Origin: Pseudarthrobacter sp. SSS035
GTDB taxonomy: Bacteria; Actinomycetota; Actinomycetes; Actinomycetales; Micrococcaceae
Reading direction: 5' to 3'
NCBI RefSeq assembly: GCF_023273875.1
Contig: NZ_CP096882.1
Coordinates: forward strand, 3,534,001 to 3,598,000
DNA: 64,000 nt
The notes below the pieces were generated by a model. That model ran no database searches and had not been told where the DNA came from. It saw only the letters and a program-made list of their open reading frames with translations. Each line of letters starts with the position of its first letter. Position 1 is the stretch's first letter. Below, piece by piece: positions 23,534 to 32,972 of this stretch. A program made the translations under genes and the position numbers.

Positions 23534-26500
23534 CCGTAACAATCCCCGATGTTGATACCGCCGAGTCCGCACGCACGTCAGCGAGGCCCGCGTCCGCGGC
23601 CGGACGATCCGGCGGAACGGGCCTCCGGCTTCTCCCGCCGCGGCAGCTGCACGCCGACGTGCCGGCGTTGTCTGCGGACCAGCGCGGGGCCGTCGACGTG
23701 CCTCACGGCTCCGGGCCCGTCCTGGTTCCCGGGGCACCCGGAACCGGAAAATCAACGGTCCTGATCGAAGCTGCCGTCCGTCGGGCCCTGCAGGACGGCG
23801 TGGACCCGGAACGGATCCTCATCCTGGCGCCCGGACGCCTCGCCGCCGACTCACTCCGCGACCGCTTCACCGCACGGCTGGACAGGAGCCTGAGCACCAC
23901 GCCGGCCCGGACTTGGGCAGCCTATGCGTTTGACCTGATCCGGCGGGCGAAAGCGGAAGGAATCCTTACGCTTCCGCGCGCGCCACGGCTCCTGTCAGGC
24001 CCGGAACAGGACCTCATCATCCGCGAACTCCTGGAGGGCCACCGGATGCCAGGCCTGGAACTTCCATGGCCTGCGGACCTGGAAGCGGCACTTGAGACGC
24101 GGGGCTTCCGCCACGAGGTACGCCAACTCTTCGACCGGATCATCGAATCCGGCCGGACCGCCGGTGACCTGGAGGAGCTGGGCCACCAGTGCGGCCGGCC
24201 CGACTGGATCGCCGCCGCGGCGCTGTACGCCGAGTACCGGGACGTCCTGGACCTGCGCATGCCGGAGGCCTTCGACCCCGCCGGCATCATCACCACGGCC
24301 CGGCAGATCTTCCAGGACGCGCCTGACTTCCTGGCCGCGGAACGGGATCGCCTCCAGCTCGTGTTGGTGGACGATGTGCAGGAGGCGAACCCTGCCGTGT
24401 TCGAACTGCTCGCCGATATCGCCGCCGGCAAGGACTGCTATGTCGCCTACTCCGCGGACACCGTTGTGCAGGGCTTCCGCGGGGCCAGACCCGACCTCGT
24501 TGCGGAGCTGCCGCGCCTGCTTTCTGCGAAAGCCGGCGTCATCGAGCGGCCGCTGTGGCACACCCATCGGCACGCCCCCCGCCATTGCCGAGGCCTGGCT
24601 CGGCGTCGCGGGCAGAATATCGCAGCGTGCGGGCGGCCAGCTGGCAAGGCGGCTTGAGCAGCCCGAACCCCGGGCCGGAACCGGGCACGGGCCCACCGCC
24701 GTCGTCGAACCCCAACCGCAGTCCGCCGGCACGGTGGAAGCACACCTGGTACCGTCCCCGGTCCACGAACTCCGGTATGTTGCCCAGCGCATCCTGGACC
24801 AGCACGTCAACCATGGCCGCGACCTGGCCGAGATCGCCGTGATTGTACGTAACGGCGGCCAACTCAGTGAGCTGCAGCGCTACCTCACGGGCCAGGGGAT
24901 CCCGGTCCGTGTTCCGGTGGCCGAGTCCGCGGTCCGCGATGAGGTGGCCGTGCGTCCGCTGTTGGACGCCTACGCCATAGCCCTGGATCCCGAGTTGTTG
25001 ACTCCGGAAGCCGCCGTTGCGCTGCTGACATCGCGCATCGGGGGTGCCACGTCCATTGAATTGCGCCGGCTCCGCCAGTCGCTGAGGCGGGAGGAGCTGC
25101 TGGGCGGCGGCGGACGGACCAGCGACGCCCTGCTGGTTGAGGCATTATTGGAACCCGGCGCCCTGGCGACGCTGGGCCTGGAAGGCCGTTCAGCGCGCCG
25201 GACCGCCCGCATGATCCAGGCAGGGCGGAGCGCCGCCGGCGAGCCCGGCGCCAATGCCGAGACCGTTCTCTGGGCCCTGTGGCATTCCACCGGACTGGCC
25301 AACGCCTGGACCGAATCTGCCCTCACCGGCGGTTCCCACGGAGCCCGAGCCGACCGGGATCTTGATGCCATGATGGCGCTCTTCCATACAGCCGAGCGCT
25401 ACGTGGACCAGATGCCGGGCGCCGGGCCGGAGCAGTTCCTTGAGTACCTCCTGAACCAGGAGCTGCCGATGGATACCCTGGCCGCGCGGGCCCAGGTGGA
25501 CGACGCCGTCGAGCTGATGACCCCGGCCAGTGCTGCCGGGCGGCAGTGGCCGGTGGTCATTGTGGCGGGGCTGCAGGAAGGCGTCTGGCCCAATACCAGG
25601 CTCCGCGGTGAGCTGCTGGGCAGCAGCCTGTACGCTGACGCCGTCGAGCATGGGGTCAGCTATGCATTACAGCTGGACCCGCTGAGCCGGCTGCGGGAGA
25701 TCCGCTACGACGAACTCCGAAGCTTCTCCACGGCCGTTTCCAGGGCCTGCGAGATGCTGATCTGCACCGCTGTTTCGTCCGAGGACGACCAGCCGTCGTC
25801 CTTCCTCGACTATGTGGCGCCGCTAGAGCCGGGCGCCGAGGGCAGGGGGTTCACGCCGGTGGAACGGCCCATGACGCTGCGTGCCCTGGTGGCCGAGCTG
25901 CGGCAATACGCGCAGCTGAATGGAAAGTATGAGCCCGAAGCCGCCGAGGCCGCCAGGGTCCTGGCCGGACTTGCCGCTGCGGAACCGGCGGTCGCGGGAG
26001 CGCATCCGGACAGCTGGTGGGGCCTGCCTCCTTTGACGACATCGGAGCCGGTTGTCCCGCCCGGAGGGACGGTTTACGTCTCGCCGTCGAAGGTGGAATC
26101 CGTGCAGAAATCACCGCTCGACTGGTTTGTGCAGGCGGCTGGCGGAGAGGCCGCCACCGACTTCGCCCGGAGCCTGGGCACCCTGGTGCACGCCATCGCG
26201 CAGGACCTGCCGGAGGCCTCCGGAGGCGAGTACGTCGCCGAACTCATCCGCCGGTGGCCAACCCTGGGGATGAAGGACAACTGGGAGGGCAAACTCGACT
26301 TCCAGCGTGCCGAAACGATGGTGCGCAAGCTCGCGCAGTATGTCCTGGTGATGCGGAGCGAGGGCCGGAGCCTGCTGGGCGTCGAGCAGGACTTTGAGGT
26401 CCGGCTGCCCGACGTTCCGCCGGCGGCGACGGACTCGGGCGATGGCCAGCGCGGCGATGCGCGGGCCGCCGTGCTCCGCGGCCAGGTTGACCGGCTGGAG

Positions 26501-26896
26501 ATCGACCCCGAAGGAAGGCTGGTCATTGTGGACCTCAAGACGGGCAAAAGGCAGCCTGGCAAGACCGAGCTGTCCCGCCATCCCCAGCTGGGGGCCTACC
26601 AAGCGGCGGTCCTGGCTGGCGGTTTCACGGAGGTACAGGACGGTGCAACCGTACCGGGCGGCGCAGTACTGGCGCAGCTCGGAACAACTACCAAAAGTCC
26701 CGGCGTCCAGCAACAGGAACCCTTGGAGGCCCAGGATAACTGGGCCCTGGACATGGTCACCGGTGCGGCCGCCGTCATGTCCGGCAGCAGCTTCGAAGCC
26801 CGGCACGACCCGGCAAAAAGCAGCCACGGGGGGCACGGCTGCAGGCTCCCCGAGGTCTGTCCGCTCTGTGTCCGCGGAAAGCAGGTCACCGAATGA
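23530..26896 (+). pseudogene. adnA: AdnA-type helicase-nuclease subunit with a +1 frameshift
   Basis: A UvrD/Rep-like helicase fused to a RecB-type nuclease, about 1121 residues if repaired. The first frame (GTG 23530 to 24657) has Walker A GAPGTGKST (residues 68-76) and a motif II reading LVDDVQEANP rather than canonical DEFQ. The second frame continues from about 24581 (AIAEAWLG) to 26896 with the C-terminal nuclease motif VIVDLKTGKRQPGK and a cysteine-bearing tail (CRLPEVCPLC). Deleting one C from the C6 tract at 24575-24580 joins the frames. AdnA pairs with AdnB to unwind and resect double-strand breaks in actinobacteria. If the shift is real, the protein stops after about 375 residues. 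Confidence 0.85.
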
Positions 26897-29800
26897 GCCA
26901 GCCCCAGGTTCCAGAGCCCCTGTTTAGCCCAGAGGAGCTGTCCAGGCTGCTGGGTGAAAAGAACACGCCTACCCCCGAACAGTCGGCCATCATTTCCTCA
27001 CCCCTGGCTCCCCGGCTGGTGATCGCGGGGGCGGGTTCCGGCAAGACCGCCACCATGGCCGACCGCGTCGTCTGGCTCGTTGCCAACGGCTGGGTCAGGC
27101 CAGAGGAAGTCCTGGGCGTTACGTTCACCAGGAAGGCGGCCGGCGAGCTGGCCACCCGGATCCGGGCCAAGCTGGCCGCATTGCAGCGGGTCGCTGCCCA
27201 GGACACACGGCACGAAGTGTTCCCCGAGGGGCTGCTCAGCAGCGACGCCCTGGAGCCCAAGGTGTCCACTTACCACTCATTTGCCAGCGGCATCGTTTCT
27301 GACTACGGGCTGAGGCTGGGCGTGGAACGCGACGTTGTGCTGCTCGGCGGAGCCCAGGCCTGGCAGCTCGCCAGCGAAGTAGTGGAAGCGTTCGACGGCG
27401 AGTACAGCCACTTCAAGGCAGCCAAGTCCACACTGGTCAAGGCAGTCATCCAGCTCGCGGGGGAGTGCGCAGAGCACCTGCAGGAACCGGCCGACGTCGA
27501 GGCCTGGCTTCTGGCGCGGCTGTCTGAGTTTGAAGAACGTCCCTACGTGGCCGGGGCGAACAAGAACGCCCCCCAGGCAGCCGGTGAGCTGGCCGCGATG
27601 CTGCGCACCAGGGCAAGCGTGGCCGACATGGTGGGCCGCTACGCCGCCGCCAAGAAGTCACGGGGGGCATTGGACTTCGGCGACCTGGTGGCACTCGCGG
27701 CCCGTGTGGCCAGGGAAATCCCCCTTGCTGCGGACATGGAACGCCAGCGCTACAAAGTGGTGCTCCTCGACGAGTTCCAGGACACGTCGTATGCCCAGCT
27801 GGTCCTGTTTTCGCGGCTTTTCGGCGAGGGCCACGCGGTCACCGCCGTGGGGGACCCCAACCAGTCGATATACGGCTTCCGGGGTGCTTCGGCAGGCCAG
27901 CTCTTCCACTTTGTCCGTGAATTCCCTGTCCGTGTGGACGGGGACGACGGGCCGGGCCGCTTCACGCTGGCCCCTACGTCTTACCTGACGACGGCGTGGC
28001 GCAACGGCCGGGCCATCCTGTCCGCCGCCAACATCATGTCAGAGGCCTTAGGGCGCGCCGAGGCGCAGAAGGCCCCTGCCGGCAGCGCCGCTGTGGGCGC
28101 CGCCGCGGCAGGTGCAATGCCCGCGGGCACGGCTACCGCGGCGGCGAATGTGCCGCCCCTGCAGCCCAGTCCCTTCGCGGTGGACGGACGGGTGGTACTG
28201 GGCCGCTTCGGCACAGACCTCGACGAAGCCGCCGCCCTTGCCGCGGACGTCATGAAGTACCGGGTCACGGACTTTGAACGTGAGGCCGACGGCACACCCG
28301 TGCCGCCAGCACTGGCTGTCCTGTGCCGGCGGCGCGCCCAGATGGAAACCATCCGGCGGGAGTTCGAGGCGCGGGGGATTGCCTACGAAATCGTGGGGCT
28401 CGGCGGGCTGCTCGACACTCCCGAAATCGTTGATCTGGTGGCCACGCTCCGGGTGCTTGCCGATCCCGGACGCTCGGACTCCCTGATGCGCCTCCTGGCC
28501 GGCGCCCGCTGGCGGATCGGACCGGCAGACCTGATGGCCTTCCGCGACTGGTCCAGCCACCTCGCACGCCGTCGCGGCCGCCCGGCCGGCGCGGCCACGC
28601 CGGAGGACGGGCCCGCTGACGCGTCCGACGAGGCCGTCATCGAAAGCGACCTGACTGACGGCGCCAGCCTGGTCGAGGCGCTGGACTGGCTGCCACGCGA
28701 AGACTGGACCTCTTCTAACGGTCGGTCCCTGACCGAAGTGGCCCGCGACCGCCTCGGCAGGCTTTCGACGGAGCTCAGGCAGCTGCGCGGCTACCTCGGG
28801 GACGACCTCACCACTCTGCTCGGCGAAGTGGAACGCGCCATGTTGCTCGACATCGAAGTGGCAGCACGCCCGGGGACCAGTATCCACCAGGCCCGCCGAA
28901 ACCTGGACGCCTTCCAGGACGCGGCGGCCGGCTTCCTCCGGACCTCGCACCGGGTGGACATCCTCGCCTTCCTTGCCTGGCTGGAAGCTGCCGCGGCCGA
29001 GGAAAACGGACTCGAAGCTCCGCCGTCGGATATCAATCGCGAGGCTGTGCAACTGCTGACCGTCCATGCGTCAAAGGGCCTGGAATGGGACGTCGTCTTT
29101 GTTCCGGGCCTCAACGCCGGCGCCTTCCCCAGCAACAAGGATTCCCGTTGGAGCAGCGGCGCGGCCGCACTGCCGTGGCCGCTGCGCGGGGACCGTTCGG
29201 ATCTGCCCCAATGGGATACCGACCAGCCGGACCAGAAGGGCTGGCTGGACGCCGAAAAGGACTTCAAATCAGCGGTCCAGGTCCACGGTGAGGGTGAGGA
29301 ACGCCGGCTTGCCTACGTGGCCTACACCAGGGCAAAGCACGTCCTCTGGGTCTCCAGCGCAGCATGGGTGGGCTCCAGGGCAGGGCGTGCCGAGATGTCA
29401 CCGTTCCTCGCTGAACTGGAGCAGCTTGTCGGGTCCGGCCCCGGGTCCGGGTCCGGCCCTGACACGGCCCCGGCGGACGCCGCGGAAATCTCTCCCGCCG
29501 TGGTCCATCCGGCGTCAGTGGAGGAATTATCCCTGCCGGATAAGAGCCCGTTGACCACGGAAACGGAGGTGGCCGGATGGCCCTATGACCCCCTCGAAGG
29601 TCCCGTGGATGCGCGGACCGGGGAGCGCCTGCGGGTTGTTCCCGGCAGGCGGCTGGCCATGGAGGGCGCCGCGGCACGCGTCCGGGCTGCCCTGGAGCCA
29701 TTGATTTCCGAGGACTCCGGGCCCTTCCTTGACCCTGCATCCGACAATGAATCCCGGCCAAGGCTCCGGGGCACTGCGGCGGGCTGGGCCAGGGAAGCTG

Positions 29801-30453
29801 CCTTGCTGCTGGAACGGCGGTCCAGGCGCGCCTCCGGGCAGGACGTCCACCTGCCAGGCCACATCTCTGCGTCCACGCTGGTGGACCTCGGCGAGGACCC
29901 GGCAGGGGTAGTGGGCAGGCTGCGAAGGCCTGTACCGCGTGAGCCCGGCATGTCGGCGAGAAAGGGGACAGCCTTCCACGCCTGGGTTGAAGAGTACTTC
30001 GGCGCGGCCGGGATGCTGGATATCGGCGAGGCCCCCGGCTCCGACGATCACATCGACGCCGCCTACGACCTCGACACCATGGTGGCCATCTTCAAAGCCT
30101 CGGAATGGGCCGACAGGTCACCGGCATTTGTCGAAGTGCCGGTGGAAACGAGGGTGGGCGACGTGGTGGTCCGCGGACGCATCGACGCCGTCTTCCAGGA
30201 CGCGGACGGGCGGTGGGACCTCGTGGACTGGAAAACCGGACGCCGGCCCTCTGCCGCCCAGCTGAGGGCCAAGTCGGTGCAGCTTGCCGCGTACCGGCTG
30301 GCCTGGGCCCGGCTCAAGGGTGTGGCCGTGGAGGACGTCAGGGCCGCTTTCTTCTACGTTGCGGACAACCAGGTGGTGCGGCCGCACAATCTGGGCTCCG
30401 CTGAGGAGCTCGAACAGATTGTGGCCGCCGCCCTTGAGGTCAGTGCTTCCTGA
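26893..30453 (+). CDS. adnB: AdnB-type ATP-dependent helicase-nuclease subunit
   Basis: A 1186-residue SF1 helicase-nuclease. Walker A GAGSGKT (46-52), motif Ia GVTFTRKAAGELA, a canonical motif II VVLLDEFQDTSYAQL, motif III VGDPNQSIYGFRGA, motif V VHASKGLEWDVVFV and motif VI AYTRAKH are all present, so this should be the active motor. The C-terminal RecB-like nuclease has GRIDAVFQDADGRWDLVDWKTGRR with the expected Asp and Lys. An Ala-rich low-complexity insert (about residues 395-425) lies within the motor. It starts inside the adnA stop (ATGA). Partnered with AdnA in break resection. Confidence 0.9.
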   Translation: MSQPQVPEPLFSPEELSRLLGEKNTPTPEQSAIISSPLAPRLVIAGAGSGKTATMADRVVWLVANGWVRPEEVLGVTFTRKAAGELATRIRAKLAALQRVAAQDTRHEVFPEGLLSSDALEPKVSTYHSFASGIVSDYGLRLGVERDVVLLGGAQAWQLASEVVEAFDGEYSHFKAAKSTLVKAVIQLAGECAEHLQEPADVEAWLLARLSEFEERPYVAGANKNAPQAAGELAAMLRTRASVADMVGRYAAAKKSRGALDFGDLVALAARVAREIPLAADMERQRYKVVLLDEFQDTSYAQLVLFSRLFGEGHAVTAVGDPNQSIYGFRGASAGQLFHFVREFPVRVDGDDGPGRFTLAPTSYLTTAWRNGRAILSAANIMSEALGRAEAQKAPAGSAAVGAAAAGAMPAGTATAAANVPPLQPSPFAVDGRVVLGRFGTDLDEAAALAADVMKYRVTDFEREADGTPVPPALAVLCRRRAQMETIRREFEARGIAYEIVGLGGLLDTPEIVDLVATLRVLADPGRSDSLMRLLAGARWRIGPADLMAFRDWSSHLARRRGRPAGAATPEDGPADASDEAVIESDLTDGASLVEALDWLPREDWTSSNGRSLTEVARDRLGRLSTELRQLRGYLGDDLTTLLGEVERAMLLDIEVAARPGTSIHQARRNLDAFQDAAAGFLRTSHRVDILAFLAWLEAAAAEENGLEAPPSDINREAVQLLTVHASKGLEWDVVFVPGLNAGAFPSNKDSRWSSGAAALPWPLRGDRSDLPQWDTDQPDQKGWLDAEKDFKSAVQVHGEGEERRLAYVAYTRAKHVLWVSSAAWVGSRAGRAEMSPFLAELEQLVGSGPGSGSGPDTAPADAAEISPAVVHPASVEELSLPDKSPLTTETEVAGWPYDPLEGPVDARTGERLRVVPGRRLAMEGAAARVRAALEPLISEDSGPFLDPASDNESRPRLRGTAAGWAREAALLLERRSRRASGQDVHLPGHISASTLVDLGEDPAGVVGRLRRPVPREPGMSARKGTAFHAWVEEYFGAAGMLDIGEAPGSDDHIDAAYDLDTMVAIFKASEWADRSPAFVEVPVETRVGDVVVRGRIDAVFQDADGRWDLVDWKTGRRPSAAQLRAKSVQLAAYRLAWARLKGVAVEDVRAAFFYVADNQVVRPHNLGSAEELEQIVAAALEVSAS

Positions 30454-30466
30454 GGTCAGTGCTTCC
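30435..30466. repeat. Perfect 16-bp tandem duplication across two convergent stop codons
   Basis: TGAGGTCAGTGCTTCC occurs twice back to back (30435-30450, 30451-30466). The junction TGA at 30451 is the adnB stop; the second copy, read on the other strand, encodes the last residues and stop of the phosphotransferase gene. Confidence 0.9.
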
Positions 30467-31712
30467 TGACTTCGACGATGCTGATGGCCGCGGTGGACGT
30501 GTCCTCGGCGGACCGGCGTACGGACGGTTCGTCGGCCGGTGCTTCGTTGGCCGGATCCTGGCCGGCAGAGTCTTCGTCCGCCGGTGCTTCGTCGGAGCTG
30601 ATGGGTTCGGCCGGGATAGGGCTGACTTCCACCGCGGGCACCGGAACAGGCTCCACCGACGGGACCGGCACGGGGACGACGGTCACCGCCGGAGCGGCGG
30701 CCACACTCACCGCGTGGGACTGGGCTGCCGGGGACCGGGCGGCGTCGTCGGCCGAGGCAGCCGGAGCTGGCAGCGGCTCGACACTGATGGCCTGGCCGCC
30801 GTGCTCTTCGACGTCGGCCGCGAGGGTTTCCAGCATGCCTTCGGCTTCGGCAACCATCACCGCGTCGCCGGCAGCGATGCCCTTGACCAGGTATTGCGCC
30901 AACGCAAACTCGGCAGACAGGGCAGCTCGCCGGAGCAGGTGCTGGTCCGGGGAGTCGCGGCGGCTCCCGGTGTAGCTGGCAAGAACGGCGTCCACGAAAT
31001 CCTGTTCGTTCGAGGCAACCAGCCAAGCGAAGTCGTCGGCGGGATCCCCGATCCGCAGGTCCGTCCAGCCCGTAACGGCCGTGACGCGGCCGCTTTCCAC
31101 GAGCAGGTTGTCCTCATGGAGGTCCCCGTGGACAACGCACGGGTTGAACCGCCACAGTGAGACGTCTTCAAGGGCATGTTCCCAGCGGAGCAGCAGCGAC
31201 GCCGGGATTTTTCCGGTTGTGGCCGCCTGGTCGAGCTCGTTGAGCCGGCGCTGGCGGAATTCGTTGGGTGTGTAGCTGGGCAGGTCGGCATTGCTGACCA
31301 GGGAGTGCGGAAGATCATGGATGGCCGCCAGCGCTGTCCCGATTTCCCGGGCGAGCGCGGCCGGACCCGCGGTGAGTTCTTCCACGCTTTGTGTGCTCCC
31401 GGCCAGGTGGGAGTACACAAAGGTGCTGAGATTACCAAGCCGGACGCTGCCGGCCACCGTGGGCATCAGGAAGGGCAGCTCGGCCCGGATGGCCGGAACG
31501 AATGCCCGGAGGACGAGGAACTCCGTCTCGAGCCTGGCGCTTGCTTCCGCATGCCGCGGCGACCTGACCCGCCACTGTTTGTCTTCCGAATCCAGCAGCA
31601 ACGCGGAGTCAAAATCCGCGGGATCGTCCGCAGCGGAGCTAACGGCGGTTGGGGTCAGCCCGGGGACTGCCGCTGTTGCTACGGCTGCCAGTTCGATCGG
31701 TTTTCTTCTCAC
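30456..31712 (-). CDS. Aminoglycoside/macrolide phosphotransferase-like kinase-fold protein with an altered metal motif
   Basis: About 418 residues, GTG start at 31712 (VRRKPIELAAVAT). The APH/MPH-like kinase fold has the Brenner catalytic loop VVHGDLHEDNLLV. The next motif, normally I-D-W with the metal-binding Asp, reads VTGWTDLRIGDP, so that Asp is replaced by Gly. The C-terminal 120 or so residues are a Pro/Ala/Glu/Val-rich acidic tail without fold. Members are often labelled macrolide phosphotransferase, but resistance cannot be claimed. It is convergent with adnB (stops two bases apart) and divergent from nudC. Confidence 0.72.
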   Translation of the reverse strand: MRRKPIELAAVATAAVPGLTPTAVSSAADDPADFDSALLLDSEDKQWRVRSPRHAEASARLETEFLVLRAFVPAIRAELPFLMPTVAGSVRLGNLSTFVYSHLAGSTQSVEELTAGPAALAREIGTALAAIHDLPHSLVSNADLPSYTPNEFRQRRLNELDQAATTGKIPASLLLRWEHALEDVSLWRFNPCVVHGDLHEDNLLVESGRVTAVTGWTDLRIGDPADDFAWLVASNEQDFVDAVLASYTGSRRDSPDQHLLRRAALSAEFALAQYLVKGIAAGDAVMVAEAEGMLETLAADVEEHGGQAISVEPLPAPAASADDAARSPAAQSHAVSVAAAPAVTVVPVPVPSVEPVPVPAVEVSPIPAEPISSDEAPADEDSAGQDPANEAPADEPSVRRSAEDTSTAAISIVEVRKH

Positions 31713-31881
31713 CGTTCCACGGTAGATTGAGTGGCGTCCAAGACAACGATGTGCGGCGGCGAGTCTCCAGATATGCTGCAAAAGTCGGCTCCCTCAGCCC
31801 ACCCGGAGGGCCACATCACATGTCCCGGCCGAATGTCCCTGCCGAATGTAAATTGTCAGTCCGAGTCAGTACGGTGGACAC

Positions 31882-32904
31882 ATGAGTCATGCGGAGTCCG
31901 CTATACCGGCCTACCAGCCGCAGGCAGTCCAGCTGCCGGCCAACCACCTGTTCGATACCGTACTGCCGGTCCTCCCGGCTGCCGTGGACCGCGGCTCCGC
32001 TGACCGTGTCCGGCCGGGCATGGTTGAGGAGTTGCTGGACAGCGAGCACACGCGGGCAGTGGTCCTTGCCGGGAGGCAGGCCCTGGTGCGGGGTAGCGAG
32101 CTTCTACTGCCCGCGGCCGCCCAGTTGCTGGTTGATCTGCGGGACCGTGGCTCAGCCCCGGAACAGGTCATCTATCTTGGCGCCGCGCTGAACGGCTCGG
32201 ACCTCGCCGCCGGGACCGAAGTGGTCCTTGTCGTCCTTCCCGAACCTGCCGAGCCCGGCACCGCCGGAATCCCGGCCGACGCGCAGTGGGCCGGCTTCCG
32301 CGACATCGCCGCCGTCCTGAACCCCACTGATACGGCGTTGTTCGTCGAAGCCAGCGCCATCGCCAACTGGCACGGCGGCCATACGCATTGTCCCCGTTGC
32401 GGGGCCCGAACTGCCGTGGAGGCCGGCGGCTGGGTCCGCCGCTGCCCCCAGGACAGCTCGGAACACTACCCCCGGACGGATCCGGCCATTATCGTCACGG
32501 TGGTGGGGCCGGACGGACGGCTGCTGCTCGGTGGCGGCGGGCCGGTTGACGCGAAGAATTACTCCACGCTGGCTGGATTCGTCGAACCAGGCGAATCCCT
32601 GGAACAGGCCGTCGTCAGGGAAATCCACGAGGAAGTGGGCGTCCGGGTCACGGGCTGCCAGTACTTGGGCTCGCAGTCATGGCCGTTCCCGGCCTCCCTT
32701 ATGCTTGGATTTACCGCCATCACCGAAGACGCCGTGGCAAAGCCCGACGGCGTGGAGGTAACCCGTGCGCGCTGGTTCAGCCGGGAGGAACTCCAGGACG
32801 CCGTGCTCACCGGCGAAATCACCATCTCCAGCCGGCTGTCCATTGCACGCTCGCTGATTGAGCACTGGTATGGCGGCCGGATCATGGACAGCACGGACAC
32901 CTGA
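31882..32904 (+). CDS. nudC: NAD(+)/NADH diphosphatase (NudC-type Nudix hydrolase)
   Basis: A 340-residue Nudix hydrolase. The N-terminal half is the variable NudC domain. A zinc-ribbon-like CPRCG at about residues 169-173 and a further Cys about 20 residues on precede the catalytic domain; a fourth classical cysteine is not obvious. The Nudix box GFVEPGESLEQAVVREIHEE is complete, and SQSWPFPASLM is the NADH-pyrophosphatase signature that separates NudC from other Nudix enzymes. It cleaves NAD(H) and can remove NAD caps from RNA. The position next to uvrD2 matches Rv3199c beside Rv3198c. Confidence 0.92.
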   Translation: MSHAESAIPAYQPQAVQLPANHLFDTVLPVLPAAVDRGSADRVRPGMVEELLDSEHTRAVVLAGRQALVRGSELLLPAAAQLLVDLRDRGSAPEQVIYLGAALNGSDLAAGTEVVLVVLPEPAEPGTAGIPADAQWAGFRDIAAVLNPTDTALFVEASAIANWHGGHTHCPRCGARTAVEAGGWVRRCPQDSSEHYPRTDPAIIVTVVGPDGRLLLGGGGPVDAKNYSTLAGFVEPGESLEQAVVREIHEEVGVRVTGCQYLGSQSWPFPASLMLGFTAITEDAVAKPDGVEVTRARWFSREELQDAVLTGEITISSRLSIARSLIEHWYGGRIMDSTDT

Positions 32905-32972
32905 CACCCGGAACAGGCATCACCATTGGCCAGACGCCAGTACGTGGCAGTCGCGACAACAGAGCAGCAGAA

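Noticed and set aside
24092..26896. Treating the second part of adnA as a complete gene starting near 24092
   Set aside because: The first 160 or so codons of this frame overlap the true adnA frame and show no homology; family similarity begins only after the C6 tract at 24575-24580.
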